Shown here piece after piece: positions 25,504 through 37,818 of a DNA stretch of 64,000 nt (positions are counted from its first letter, which is position 1; each line of letters opens with the position of its first letter). Origin of the DNA: Physcomitrium patens (lineage: Eukaryota > Streptophyta > Bryopsida > Funariales > Funariaceae); assembly GCF_000002425.4 (NCBI RefSeq), contig NC_037262.1:2300080-2364079 (forward strand). Reading direction: 5' to 3'. The notes below the pieces were generated by a model that was not told the DNA's origin, did not search any database, and worked only from the letters and a program-made list of their open reading frames with translations. The position numbers and the translations under genes are program-made.

Positions 25504-26309
25504 TCAGTCAAACAAGCTGAAGCCCATGTCCTGCACAGAGCAACGTAGTGATATGTAAGATGAATAAAAGGATTTTAAGGAAGAAAACCCTAAACCTAAA
25601 TATTAATGCATTTGTCAAAAACCTCTGGTCCAACAAAAAGTGGAGACGCAGGGGTGTAGGATATGGACGCGGAGGTTAAAACCCTAAATGGACCCAGAAG
25701 TTCCCCTCACTGGAACTTGAGCAGTAAGGTCCCTAGAAGGAAGAGCGAAATATTAGAACGTAACAAGTGTGTACGGGAAATGAACATATCATCAGAAAAC
25801 ACTTACATCATCAGACTCTTCCTTCTCCTCCTCCTTCTTGGCCTCTTCCTTCTTCTCCTCAGCAGGAGCAGCAGCAGCGGAGCTACCACCTCCAGAAGCT
25901 ACGACGACACCACCACCTCCGCCTGAGGGTACGGATGCAAACTTCTCCTTTCCAGCGGCAATCACTTCCAAGATGTCCTTGCCTTCCAACTCCTTCAACA
26001 GTAGGCTAACCCTGCTGGCGTCGGCCTCAGCTCCAACTGCAAGTAATCTCGTCATTCAGAACCTCAGGTTTCAGAGGTGATTACTTAACCTCAAAGGACA
26101 TTCACATAACTTCAAAAAAATCGCAGCAAGAAATTTCCAGAATCGTCACAATCCCTGTAACCGTTTCACAGAAGCAACATAAAAATAGGGCTACATTAGA
26201 AACTATCACGATCTGGATTACCTGCGCCGAGGATGGCCTCTATATCCTTTGCACTGGGGGAAGGATTGCCCCCCAGAAGAGCCAGAAGGTATGCAGCGAC
26301 AACTTTCAT
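25504..26309 (-). CDS. 60S acidic ribosomal protein P2
   Basis: P2 forms the lateral stalk of the large ribosomal subunit with P1 and P0 and recruits translational GTPases. Three exons with correct GT/AG and phases (minus strand): 26309-26222, 26036-25807, 25530-25504, giving 114 aa, the normal family length. Features: the N-terminal dimerisation domain beginning [20 protein letters not shown], then [20 protein letters not shown]; a Gly/Ala hinge around residues 62-83; an E/K-rich charged stretch; and the C-terminal [11 protein letters not shown] tail that binds elongation factors. The tail is split, and its last eight residues are encoded by a 27-nt exon together with the stop codon. It is intact. 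A telo-box-like motif lies about 120 bp upstream of the start. Confidence 0.97.
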
Positions 26310-26428
26310 TTTGACGGATGGTAAATAGCACAAAGATCGAAGGGATATGGACCAGCGCAAGAGCAAACACAACCTTGCAAGCGGGAACAAAGAGACATTG
26401 CAAGGAGCACCCAAAAGCTTCTTCAACG

Positions 26429-26437
26429 AAACCCTAA
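26429..26437 (+). promoter_or_regulatory. Telo-box (AAACCCTAA) upstream of ribosomal P2
   Basis: AAACCCTAA lies 120 bp upstream of the P2 ATG. Telo-boxes are enriched in promoters and 5' leaders of plant ribosomal-protein and translation genes, so the position fits. A further AACCCTAAACC-like string occurs at about 25588-25599 in P2 intron 2. Function is inferred from motif and context only. Confidence 0.5.
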
Positions 26438-28144
26438 TATCTTCGACGGCTCAGATGTCGCGAGAGAAATTCCCATCCAGCGGCTGGAAAGTCCCCTGGA
26501 TTGACCGCTACAGAATCGACGAATTCCTGTTTTTCGTCACCGACGATGATGACGACCTTGGGATATATGGCGAAGTTTTCTTCAATGAGCCTCAATTGAC
26601 TGTTTTATTTTCCCGTCACAGACCACTATTCTGTTAGTTCTGTTTCGAATTGAGGTCCGTTGATTCATTTGTATGCTCTCTTTCCTTACTTTCATAACGA
26701 GTCACGACATGAAGACAGTGCGCGATCACGATTCAATCCACGTGTGTTAATTTACACTAGAGTATTCTGAAATCCAATCAATAATATTGTGTTCACATGT
26801 AATGGCCGACAGCACTAATTTATGCACTTCAGGAGTCTACATTATGTGTGAGGCATGGCTCCAGAAGCGGCCTGGGGGGCAATTTTTACAATACAGGCTA
26901 TAATATTGCTAGGTTGCGAGCTTAGGCTGTCATTGCCGTACAGGTCCTTGATCATAGCCTCAGTGTTTCAATGGTACTTAATTCTAACATTGATGCTTGA
27001 TAAGGTGATGAGACCGTGGAGTCAGCTGTCTTCCAAGGTTCGGCCCATACAGTCTCGTTTGAGACAACCACCTTCACGGTGATGACGACGGTGAGACATG
27101 TCCTTCGCTTAAAGCAGACCATTCGCAACTCTCTTCAGACTTGAATGCCTTCGGGAACATTCGCGGTGTGTTGCAGACACATTTCAACAGCCGCCTGTAG
27201 AAAAATTCTATACTTTCTTGATCACCAATGCTTCTACGTAAGCTTATTTGATAGTTGGAACATGTGTGGTCACAAAGTAGCGTAGAAGCTCACTATAATT
27301 GAATGAGCATCCAGTGTATATCTCCGGGAGTTTTTATCAGGGGAATTATGGGACGAGAAGCTGATGCAGGGTCATTCCCGCTTCTGCTAATTTCATAGAC
27401 ATCGTCGTGTGCAAGTCTTTGTTCATACAAATCCCGCAGTACACGGATGTTATCCATGGAACGGGTTGGCGGGATTCAGGGATGTAAATTGCAATCCTTC
27501 ACTTTACTCCATGTCTAAATTTGTCCGAAGTGATAAAGCTTGGCAAAAAATGACAAAGAGAGCTACAGGAACTCAAGGATAAGCATCCAAAGGAAGACCG
27601 CCTCCACGGATGACGATAGCTCACCTCGTGACCTCGAGGAGGCTCCCTTCCCAAGTTCTGTGCACCAATTTCAAAATGAGCACACACGACATTTAGACCA
27701 TCACACAATGCCATTAGCAAAAGGGAAAACATGTCTCTTAGGCTCGGGATCTTACCAATGGATCCAGAACCAAGTTCATCAACACAGAGAGCCAAGCAGA
27801 GTCTTGAAGTTTTCATTTAAGTATCCAAAGGCTTTTAGAGAACAGATTGAAAATAGTATACAGTTTCAGACGCCACAACCAGAGCCCGAACAATCAGGCC
27901 AAGAAACATTGACAAACCATGTTCAAGGAACTTGCCTGTCAATCAAAGACCAAACTACTGAATGCTCTAAGCTGCTTTATCATCAAGGAGATCCCCAAGC
28001 AATCACACATCTGTGAGTCCTTCACGTGCAAAGCCCATTGCTCACCAGTCTACATCGACCCCAGTCTACATCGATCCGTACTTTCACAACCCTAGAATAC
28101 AATCCAACCGCGCCGCTCACCTGCAAACGCCACAATCAAATTCG
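26438..28144. other. Intergenic between P2 upstream and NF-YC 3' flank
   Basis: The left part is the presumed P2 promoter. The right part (about 27500-28144) is presumably NF-YC 3' flank. The ORFs at 27540-28016 and 28013-28594 are either low-complexity or antisense shadows of NF-YC. One short minus-strand ORF at 27293-27457 is listed separately. Confidence 0.5.
27293..27457 (-). CDS. Putative 54-aa small ORF / exon, unknown
   Basis: An ATG at 27457 opens a 54-codon frame ending in TAG at 27293. The product has non-repetitive, protein-like composition (begins MDNIRVLRDLYEQRLAHDDV and contains SASRPIIPLIKTPGDI), unlike the other short ORFs nearby. An in-frame TGA lies just upstream, so if real it is a tiny protein or a terminal exon whose upstream exons I could not find. 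I recognise no family, membrane segment or signal peptide. Confidence 0.25.
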   Translation of the reverse strand: MDNIRVLRDLYEQRLAHDDVYEISRSGNDPASASRPIIPLIKTPGDIHWMLIQL

Positions 28145-29342
28145 TCAACTATTTGGCGGCATCCCAGCTTGCTGATTAGGTGGCATTTGAGTTGGTTGCT
28201 GTTGCCACATCTGCTGCATCGGAGCTTGCTGCTGCATGTACTGCATTGGGGGTCGCTGCGGCTGCGACTGCGGCTGCGGTTGGTACATAGCCGTCGGGTC
28301 CATAGCCATGGCTGGCCTCACGCCCATCATCGAGTTGCCCATCATGGCAGGAGAGCCTATTGCGGCTTGCGGAACTGGGCCTTGCGGTGTCTGTACGTAA
28401 TACACTCCTTCGTAACTCACAGGGCTACCAACCGGCATGGCACCTCGAGGGACGCCAAGACCGTCTTCCTTGTTGAGCTCGTCACGCGGGACGATATCCA
28501 CCAAGAAGTCGAAGATGTCTGTGCGAGTGATAGCAGCTGCAATGTCGTTCTTCTGCAAAGTGCGCCGCTTGTTCTCTTCGGTGTGTATCCATGAACGGAG
28601 CGTGAGTTCCAAGATGAACATCTCGCAAGCTTTTGCAAAAAGGACTGGTGCTTCTGCAGAGATCATTCGGACGTCTTCGTCTGCCTTCATAATCTTCTTG
28701 ATGCGCGCAAGAGGCAGTTGATGGTTCTTGAAATCGTTGACCTGTTCACCAAATATACTCAAAAAAATATGTTCGAAATGACCAAAACAAAAACTCTAAC
28801 AGCCTAGACCAATATTGCTCCAATATGTTGCAAGTTGCAAGCAATAGAATCCACAGTTTAAGATGAAAACTGCATTAAAATGCTTGCAACTACACTGAAT
28901 TCCCAATAGAATCCACTGTCAACAACGTAGAACAGTCGGCCACAGATTTTGTGATAATTAATGAATAACAGACCTGTTCGATCTCACTCATTTGGTTAGC
29001 CCAGAACATCTGCAGCTGCTGTTGGTGCTGCTGCTGGAGGTGCTGATAACTAAGCTGTGCCTGCTGCTGTTGAGCTAAGGCCGTCGGATAAGCCCCTGGA
29101 GACTGTCCTTGAATCTGTCCCCCTTGGGATGGCGAGGTTTCCGGGCCTCCCCCTAACGACTGAGGGCCTTGGTATGATTGTTGCATACCCATGTTCTGTG
29201 AGTACTGCATCTGAGGTTGCTGCTGGGCCATCATATTGTTCATGGTCTGCTGCTGGTGTTGTTGTTGCTGCTGCTGCTGCTGCACATCTTGCTGCTGTTG
29301 TTGTTGTGCTTGCTGCTGAGCAAGCTGTTGATGATTCTCCAT
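28145..29342 (-). CDS. Nuclear factor Y subunit C (NF-YC), CCAAT-binding
   Basis: NF-YC pairs with NF-YB through histone folds, and the dimer recruits NF-YA to bind CCAAT boxes. Two coding exons (minus strand): 29342-28974 and 28741-28145, joined in phase to give 321 aa. Residues 1 to about 115 are extremely Gln-rich, a typical activation region. The junction reads [19 protein letters not shown], exactly the conserved entry to the histone fold. The fold continues through [40 protein letters not shown] and [20 protein letters not shown] to about residue 215. The C-terminal third is Met/Gln/Pro-rich. Intron position, conserved core and length all fit plant NF-YC. The CAG/CTG-rich tracts make long antisense ORFs on both sides, which are artefacts. 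Confidence 0.96.
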
Positions 29343-31641
29343 GATCGAGTAAGCAGTGTCGAACTATTACTGCTGGTATGTCGTTTACAAGAAATATACT
29401 ACGCGCAATGGGACTGTCAAGATCCTTCGAGATACTATTACTGTATGTAGTGAGATTCCAGTTTTTTTTAATTTTATAACAAGAGGAACACCTCAACGGA
29501 GATCAGTCAGTGTATTACACTACCTGTCTACAACTATATTCCAGGTATTGTACTCTTCACACTACCAGATAGAAGTGATTCAGAGCGCTGATTCTATGAC
29601 AGGTTTGAATCACTCGGCCACTTTCTGACGTTTAATTACACTTATATAATCTAAGGTTCAGTGTTACTGGAGCAGAACTATGCTATATTTCAAAACACAT
29701 GTTCAATAGTGTCGACGGATTGGGTGGTTTTCGCAGCAGTTGGTACTGCAGTGAAGGATCGAGAATCGAGCTGAAAGCACAAAAACTACTTCCCGAACTA
29801 GGTGAGGTTCTAATAGCTCCCTAAGATGAACTACCCGAAGAAAGTGAAACGTCCTAGCGATATATTCTACGATAATACTAAAATGGTTTAAGCTACTTAG
29901 AGTATACTCTAATGCAGCTCTCAAGGCTGCTTGTATTCTCGACAAATTGATTTATTCAGTTATGCGTGCACTTAAGTTCTTTCTTTTTAAGTAGGTGCTT
30001 TCTAAGACTCGAAAAATTCCAGAACACCCTTCGCACGCTCCTCAACCTGTTCGAAGCCAACCGTAAACAACAACACCAGGTCCAGATTATTACGAGAGTT
30101 TCCACTTCCCAATTGCAGCGACTTCGAGGCACAGAGGGTGAGCAGTTTAGCCTGCAAAGTCGGTATCGAAAGCCGTCACATAAAACCTGGCAGAAGGAGA
30201 CTTTTCCAGACAATCGGTACACAGTTTTCGACTACCGCTCTCCCCGCCCGTCTCTTGCCTCCTTCACACTCTCCATCACATCTGCCCCGCACCAACGAGT
30301 GGACACTCTACAGCAACGACCCACTCAAAACCAGCCAGTCCAACCGGTCCGCGTCCGAAGTAGGAAATCCTCACCACGAACTCGCCGACACTCCCGCCAA
30401 CCGCAATCACGCTCCAATCGGGCAGCAACCGCGACCAACCCTCCCTTCCTCACCGCACTTCACAAGCTCCAATCCCAACCGCGGCAGCGTGATTATTGCA
30501 CTAGTCTTTGCGCACATGGCAAGAGATTTCGACCTGGAATCCCCGCATGGTGCACTTACCGCTGCTAATGCTTCCCATCGGATTGCGCGATGGATAGCGC
30601 GGCGATAGGGACGGCGCGAGGAGGTGGAAGGAGGGAGGTCTGGCGTGGGCGGGGCCCCTTAACCGAGACTCAAGCCCCAGAGCTCACAGTAACTGGCGAA
30701 AGGAGAGGGGGGAGCTGCAACCAAGGCTGCCATGGTCTGCAGACGCCCGGATAAGAGCCTTATCCCCGCCCCGCCCGCCCAAACGTTCTATCCCCTATTT
30801 GTTCCCGTCCAACCATTGGCCTATCAGATCTCACCACCCACGTTCCCTTCCTTGTTCTACTCGCCGTTCCCGAACTCGTTCCCACTCGCCATGTGGGGGG
30901 TGATGGCTCATGGAAACCCTCGGATGTGTCCTTCCGTGCTTTTTCGCTTTTCATCGCCACAACTTAGCATTATCAATCGCGATCGAGGCGATCGACGAGT
31001 TTGTGGGTTGCGTGAGACTGGCGGGCGATCGCCCTGGGGAGTGCAATCTTTGTAGGACTGAAATCAAGCTTCTGTCGAGGCGGTTTCGGTGTGAATTTAG
31101 GATTGCGTCAGAAGGAAGCCATTTCGGAATGGAGCTTTCTGTCTCTTTTCATTCCTCGCTGACTGACTGTTCCTCGATTCCCGATTCTTGCTTCGATATT
31201 TCGAGACATAGGGATGAAGGCTTGGAGAGTAGGAGGAATGCGATGAATGCTGCACATTCCCGTAAGCCGTGGTCTTATGAATATATGTATTTATCTCTCT
31301 TTCTGGCTGGCTGTCCATGCACGCACATACAAATCAGGTGTGTGGGTCCTCTGCTGTACTGGAACGAGAAACAACAATCGCAGTGTGAACTTGTGTGAAG
31401 CGAACGACGTACTGTACTTCTTCTGAAGAGCCTCGGCAGTGAGGAGACGTGCTGCATTAACTTGTGAATTCTTGAGTATTGGTTTTTGTGAACTCAAAGT
31501 GAATTGACAGTTGCCATTCTGAGAGTGATGGGAGTTGAAGCCTGCTTCAGGGGTCTTCAGCTCGTTGGATTCCTCTAGGAAGAACCACTGCAAGACCTAA
31601 AGATGACTATTGGGCTGACTTCTTTTTCTAGAATGCATCTA

Positions 31642-31673
<32 letters not shown>

Positions 31674-33136
31674 GATATATACATATATGTATGTGAGTAA
31701 GATAATGGCCCAATGTATTTGACAGCTAAGGCAAAGCGCACACATGTCTGGATATCATTATGATTCCAGATCAAAGGTGGATCAGATTTAGTGCGTTAAA
31801 ATTCACATTGCTGAAATTGTTCTCCATCTCTCTGTAAAGCAGACGACATTTCAGCTCAGTGTGTACAAAGTAATGTTAACCCCCGCATATATCTGACATC
31901 ACGTGTGAAGATCTGGTATAGGTGCCGTGATTGCACTGCATGCGAATTTCGGAACGTGAAACTTTAAGCCAGTCTAAGAATTAATCCCCGTGGTGGAATC
32001 TGCCACTCACAAAAATGTTGCTGAAAATAATTTTCGTTTACATCAATTGCTGTGAAAAGTCTGCAGAAAAAACTGTACAGGCAGATGGTGATCTCGACTG
32101 CAGGCTCTACATGCACAACCACTGAGCAGGTCAAGTCGTTCTGTTACCCGTCGATGTCTCGTGGCAGTGTAGACCCAATGGGACGAACCGCTTGTGGAAT
32201 GACATAAGCGTCTTCCTAATGTTATATTGTGTGTGCACAAACTGATGCGCAGAAAATGACAATAATTGGGAAGGGCATGAGAAGTATGTGTGGCCCCACG
32301 CTCAAGCTTCTTGTGAAGCCTAGTTGTAATTTGGATGCTGTAACGGGTGTCAGAGCAATGGTCGTGCAAGTGTTAGAGTTTTCGACAACAAGATTTCACA
32401 CATCCGACGAATAATCGCCAACTGTGACTTCGACAACCTTTACACAATAACATACTAGCCATTACCGTCAATAACTAGAATATACGGGTGATATATTCAT
32501 CCGATGTTCCCACTTCTATTTGAGGCATTGCCATTTCCTTGACGAAACATGTTTGAAAGGTGAAGAGGGCTACTGGCCATTCTATCCCAAATGAACTCAT
32601 GCAACGTTCCATCCAAAGTATTTGAAGGTAATTTATGCTTCTTCAGGGAACCATTCTCAAATTCTATCAGTTACCAGAAGCGGACTGTCATGCTCTTCCT
32701 CGACAAGCTGGTCTGACTCGGATGCGGACATGAACAAATTACCAAGCGAATAGCGTAGCATGTCACACTGGAAGCATCGAAGACAGGGACTAGTAGGTGA
32801 TAAAAAGTTCCATTTCACCAAGATACACAGAGCACACGGATTGTGCGCGCATCTCCATGCAAAACTTTGAACCAGTGAGTATTGTGCACGTTCAAGCGCA
32901 AGATTCATCAATACCATTGTAAAGACAGGAACGATGAAACAAGAAGCGACTATTTCAGATCTTTGTAGCATTTCTAGGAAACCACTGTCGGAATACCTGT
33001 TAATAAGCCGCACTGTCAATTTGGTGATATTCAGAACTCCTCATAAAACGAGCCGATTTATCACCTCTCCGGTGACATAAAATTGTCGCCAACTCTAAGC
33101 TTTCCAAACTACTTTGGGTTGCATATCTCAACATAT
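29343..33136. other. Intergenic: NF-YC upstream region and ChlI 3' flank
   Basis: 29343-30750 is the presumed NF-YC 5' UTR and promoter, GC-rich toward 30200-30750. 30750-31400 stays GC-rich and holds plus-strand ORFs (30910-31398 is the longest, 162 codons) with no recognisable features. 31400-33136 is mixed composition with a (TA)n run, and its end is probably the ChlI 3' UTR. Confidence 0.5.
31647..31676 (+). repeat. (TA)n microsatellite
   Basis: About 14 TA units, followed by an imperfect GATATATACATATATGTATG extension. Confidence 0.9.
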
Positions 33137-34726
33137 CTAAGAAGCGAATCCAAAGACCTCGTTAAACTTGTCTACGACCAACGTTCCGGAGTCAATAGAT
33201 TCAAGAGGGTCCTTCCTCAACCGATGCCTCAGGCAGTTGGGCATGACAGCCCTGATGTCTTCAGCAGTCACTTCAGTTCTTCCTTGGAAGGCAGCGAAGG
33301 CCTTGGCAGCCCTGTTGCTAACAATGTCACCCCTCAGTCCGTCAACATCGAGCTCTGAGCAGACTTGCGAAATCTTTACTCTCAAATCATGTGGCACCTT
33401 CACGCCAGACAAAATAGCGCGAGCATTGTCAATTCGGTCGCGGAGCTCCTTCTGGGTTATGTCATAATTTACACGGAAAGACTTGGGGTTCGCATCAAAC
33501 ATCCCTCGCTCTTCCACAATCTTAACACGCAGCTCGGCATCCTTCACTGTTCCAACCTGCATCCAGCCATTCAGAAACCTTTTAAAAGAGCACTTAAGCC
33601 AGAAAATACAGGACTTCGCATACAGCAAGACGGCCTCATTCATGATCTCGATCTGGAATTTAGTATACAGCATTGGCCTACAGTACGTTTGATAAATTAG
33701 AGCATTATAGTATGTTAATGTTACCTGGGCGTGCATGCCGAATCTATCCAACAGCTGAGGTCGGAGCTCTCCCTCTTCCGGGTTACCAGACCCAATTAGG
33801 ATGAATCGGGCAGGGTGCGAGATTGAAATACCCTCTCTCTCAACAGTGTTCCATCCAGATGCTGCAGAATCCAACAATACATCTACCAAATGGTCGTCAA
33901 GCAGGTTAACCTCGTCGACGTACAAAATTCCACGGTTAGCCTTCGCCAATAGACCCGGCTCGAAGGCCTTCACACCCTCTGTGAGAGCCTTCTCAATGTC
34001 GATTGTCCCGCAGACACGATCCTCGGTGGCTCCAAGGGGCAAATCCACCATGTTAATTCGTGAAGTAGTGACTGGCAGGCTCTCGTTCGCCTGCACCCTC
34101 TTCCTGACCTCCTCGCTCATCAACTCGGGGTCTTCTGGGGAAGAGTTGAAAGGGTCTCCAGCAACGACCTGAATTTCGGGCAGCAAGTCTACAAGAGCAC
34201 GAACAGTGGTCGACTTACCAGTTCCACGATCCCCCATGATCATGACACCTCCAATCTTAGGGTCGATAACATTCAAAATCAGGCACATCTTCATCTCTTC
34301 TTGCCCGACAATGGCAGTGAAGGGGAACACGGGACGAGCGTCACCTTTAGAGGAACTCTGTGTCCAAAAATCCCATCCCATCATGCTGATAAGCTCAACG
34401 CACCACAAACTAAACCACCCACACAACCAGAGGAAATTCAAAATCAATCCTAATACGAGGAATGAGAAGCACACAAACCACACCTCGGCGGATGTCTCCT
34501 GCTCCAAGGTCGCCACATTGGTGACCCTCAAAGGTCCAGCACCTCGCTTCACCCGCACTTGGCATCCAACGGAAGAGGTCCTAGCCGCCACTGCCCGGCA
34601 GAACGCATTCCCTCGGAATGCCAACACTCCGTTGCTTCCACCATTCTGGTGACCCTGCTTGCTAGTGGTGTTGCTAAACCCAACTGCAGCAACAGCTGCA
34701 ACAGCTCCGCGCGCCAATAACGCCAT
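33137..34726 (-). CDS. chlI: Magnesium-chelatase subunit ChlI, chloroplastic
   Basis: ChlI is the AAA+ ATPase subunit that drives Mg2+ insertion into protoporphyrin IX with ChlD and ChlH in chloroplasts. Three exons (minus strand): 34726-34484, 34357-33725, 33556-33137, giving 431 aa. The first ~70 residues are Ala/Ser/Arg-rich with few acidic residues, as for a transit peptide. The mature part starts near [13 protein letters not shown]. Walker A is GDRGTGKST at residues 123-131 and Walker B is GILYVDEV at 224-231. [40 protein letters not shown] and the C-terminal [18 protein letters not shown] are all present. Both introns (126 and 168 bp) are multiples of three without in-frame stops, so the genomic frame reads through unspliced from 34960 to 33137. 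Comparison with the family (…GMHAQ-VGTV…) shows that the inserts are introns. Start chosen at 34726 (MALLARG), which gives a normal length. Confidence 0.96.
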   Translation of the reverse strand: MALLARGAVAAVAAVGFSNTTSKQGHQNGGSNGVLAFRGNAFCRAVAARTSSVGCQVRVKRGAGPLRVTNVATLEQETSAEVWFVCFSFLVLGLILNFLWLCGWFSLWCVELISMMGWDFWTQSSSKGDARPVFPFTAIVGQEEMKMCLILNVIDPKIGGVMIMGDRGTGKSTTVRALVDLLPEIQVVAGDPFNSSPEDPELMSEEVRKRVQANESLPVTTSRINMVDLPLGATEDRVCGTIDIEKALTEGVKAFEPGLLAKANRGILYVDEVNLLDDHLVDVLLDSAASGWNTVEREGISISHPARFILIGSGNPEEGELRPQLLDRFGMHAQVTLTYYNALIYQTYCRPMLYTKFQIEIMNEAVLLYAKSCIFWLKCSFKRFLNGWMQVGTVKDAELRVKIVEERGMFDANPKSFRVNYDITQKELRDRIDNARAILSGVKVPHDLRVKISQVCSELDVDGLRGDIVSNRAAKAFAAFQGRTEVTAEDIRAVMPNCLRHRLRKDPLESIDSGTLVVDKFNEVFGFAS

Positions 34727-35365
34727 CGCTACCCTCGGGAAAAAAACAACACCCTGCTCAAACAAAATTTCAAATCGAATCAGCAAACTAGCGATGGAGT
34801 TGCTCAACAAGAGCAGAGGCTGAGGAATTCGCGAAGAGGAACGTGAGGGGATTGCAAATTTTGCAATGGGGATGAAGACAAGTGATGGGTGAGGAGAATC
34901 CTGTGGTGGGCGTTGGCTGGGCTGGGCCCTCCACTGGATATGGCTCCTGGTTCTCGCCACTCCCCGCTGCCGCTACCCTCGACTCGTTCACACCACAGCC
35001 ATCCTTCAATCCTGTGACGTGGACTTCCACGTCGGCGCATCGAGATACCCGCTTGATATCCGGATGAGATCATGTCCGACCCGGATGTGTTGCCCCTCCT
35101 GTAAAAAAGGGATTGTAGATTATCCTTGAACTAAGATGGAGTACCACCATTTTTGTTGTTTGGAACTCTCATGTAATAATTACAGTAACAATTTTTTTTT
35201 CTGTGGTGATAAAATTATTAAGATATAAGCTTTATATTTATTTTAATTTTAATTTTCAATGTGTTTTTATCATTCATATTTGTATTACGCCTGTAAACGT
35301 ACCAATTTTATCATTGATATATTTCAAAATTTAACGTTCAATTTTTTTTATTAAATCCTTAAAAA

Positions 35366-35403
<38 letters not shown>

Positions 35404-37818
35404 AAAGATGAATTAAATATATTTTTTAAAAATCCATGTACGTTTCTTTCCATTAAAAATAATATTATAAATTATAAGAACGAAATAAAATAAAAATATG
35501 TAGATATTATAGCATTGGAAATACTATCAACTCCTATATGTGTAATTATTCTATAAACTAATCATTATATTTTGACAAAATCCTATCTAGGTATTGAAAA
35601 GAAGTTGTTTGATGCAGTACTAATTATAATATATATAATTAAATTTTTCATTTTTAATTTTTTTTTGTATTGAGTGTTGTATTTTCTAAAATCTATCTTA
35701 ATACCTTGCATGATGTATTCTAAAAAATTATATAATATGGAATAATTACAAGATATATTGATTTTATTGATAAATGCTTATTAAATCAAAGTGTATATTT
35801 TTAGATAAAATGATTTGTGTGTGTGAATTGAGATTTTGACTTAAATGTCAAAGTTACTTAATAAGTATTCTAAAAAAACACAAGTTGTTTAATTATTGAT
35901 TCTTCCTAAGAAAACCATCAAATTGATAGATTTAAAGAATTTTTAAATTTTACAACTATATGTTTATTGAGGGATTGCAATAGTGTTTGCACAAATTTGT
36001 ATGCTTGGAAATGATTTGCCATCATTGTATACTTGGTAAAAATAATTTATTAAAAAGAAAGACTTTTATGCATTTAGAATTAAGATTAGATAGATAGATA
36101 GAGTATGTGACTCTAGTTTTGTAATACATTACATCATTTACTCTATAATGTTAAACATCTTTTTGAAAATTCAAAAGAAGTTTTTCTAACTGTGATCACT
36201 TTAAAACTATCTTGTTATCTTTTATTTAACAATCATTTGAATACATGATTTTTATATTTAAACCTCTTTACTTCTTATAGGACTTTGTATATCTATTTAA
36301 AAAACAAATATTAGACTAAGACATTTAAAAATTAGTCTATCCTTTTAGTTGTCATTAGTGCTTATAAATATCTACAATATAACTTCTGAATTTCTATTTA
36401 AGACCCAAGTAAAAACCAATTTGTATGCAAACTTAGGCCTTTCAATAAAATGTGTCTAACAAACTAATATGTTTTTGTGCTTCCCTACAAATTTAATGTA
36501 TGTCAATCTCATAAAATATGGTTTACATTTTAAATATACTGCATACAACACCATACAGTTAGATTGTTGAATCTACAAATTTAGCTCTTTGCACTTTCAT
36601 AAAATGATTGCATCAGGACCACTAAGTTGTATAGTCAGGCCATTCTACTCATCTCCATTTTGATCCTTTCTAATTTTTTATTTTATTGGTTGGTTGAGTA
36701 ATGAGCAATTTCAATGGCGCACTGGGACCCTTCACAGGTTACACACTGTTTAGAAAAAAAGTGATCAAAGAGCACCTTAGTTATCAATGCTAAAGAACGT
36801 AATTTGGTCTTCATGCTATTCACAATAAACTTGCAAATGAGTATTCTGATCACATGAATGTGACACACTTTCACAAACGTAAGTGTATATATGAGTTAAA
36901 AGTGGTCAGAAACAGTTTTAAATTTGAAAGTTGATATTCTTTCTGTTCCTAAAGCTTCTGTTGTTTTCAATACCAGCGAGGTCTGAGATTTGTAGCACTC
37001 CAGTAGAATGTGAGCGCATCAAGCAGCACCTAAGACATCTTTGACCCTCAGCCAGATATACTAAATGGGACAATGAACAAAGCCGTCCTTACGGAACTTA
37101 CAATCGTAACAAATACGTTTTACAGAGCTGCTCATACACTCCAAAAGGTGCCATAAGCAAAGAGTTTTTAGGCTCTTCAACCTGAAAGAAAACCACTTCA
37201 ATAGACATGAATTACGGAATTGGGAGAAAGATTGCTGCGATGCAGCACAATTAGCCCCGTTCCACAATAAACGCGAAGTGGAATCTCAACACAAAAGAAT
37301 GTTTTCTTTGAATGCCTAGCATAGAACAATCCAATTTCTTCTACCCATCACTCGTGCCTTGCCTGATAAGGGAATTGCTGTCCCGACCTTAGGGCTGTAA
37401 CAAAATCCTACTGAAACTCAGGTGGGCGCTAAACACTGTACTAGGATGGCAGAAATTGTGCAGGACGGACGAACATGGAGCCAGCTCCAAGAACGAACAT
37501 GCGTCTCCGAGCCTGAACTCATGCAGCACAGGGAATCTTACATGTTGCATTGTATTGAACGCATTTTTGTAAGAAAGATTACCACTCAAAGCCATAAACA
37601 AAAAGGAAATAAAAGTAATCTTTAAGAGCGATTCGTATCAACAATATTACCTGAACAGATATGCAACTGCATAGAAGCACTAGGTCACTGCCCCTGTAAA
37701 ATTGCATATTTTCACACAACATTGCACCAAACTCTGCTTCATACTCCTCGGACAATCACTGGAATATAGAGTTCGCATCCCTATTTAATTACAGATAGAA
37801 ACATTGGGGACTACAGCT
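34727..37818. other. ChlI upstream region, AT-rich intergenic, kinase 3' flank
   Basis: 34727-35100 is GC-rich presumed ChlI promoter and 5' UTR. The coding frame stays open upstream to 34960, but no better start is seen. 35110-36900 is AT-rich with no gene. 36900-37818 has moderate GC and lies downstream of the pseudokinase stop, with no recognisable coding content. Confidence 0.5.
35371..35398 (+). repeat. (TA)n microsatellite
   Basis: About 13-14 TA units in AT-rich DNA upstream of ChlI. Confidence 0.9.

Noticed and set aside
26347-26637. 96-codon plus-strand ORF upstream of ribosomal P2
   Set aside because: It overlaps the presumed P2 5' UTR and promoter antisense, with no family features.
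28013-28721. Plus-strand ORFs of 193 and 94 codons over the NF-YC gene
   Set aside because: Antisense shadows of the NF-YC coding exon, which has unmistakable family sequence on the minus strand.
29050-29496. Ala/Thr/Ser-rich ORFs on both strands over the Q-rich exon
   Set aside because: Alternative-frame readings of the CAG/CAA tract of NF-YC exon 1.
30910-31398. 162-codon Cys/Arg-containing ORF
   Set aside because: No recognisable motif. The cysteines do not form a regular zinc-binding pattern, and high GC explains the length.
33083-34652. Several plus-strand ORFs of 91-148 codons over ChlI
   Set aside because: Mirror frames of the strongly conserved ChlI exons.
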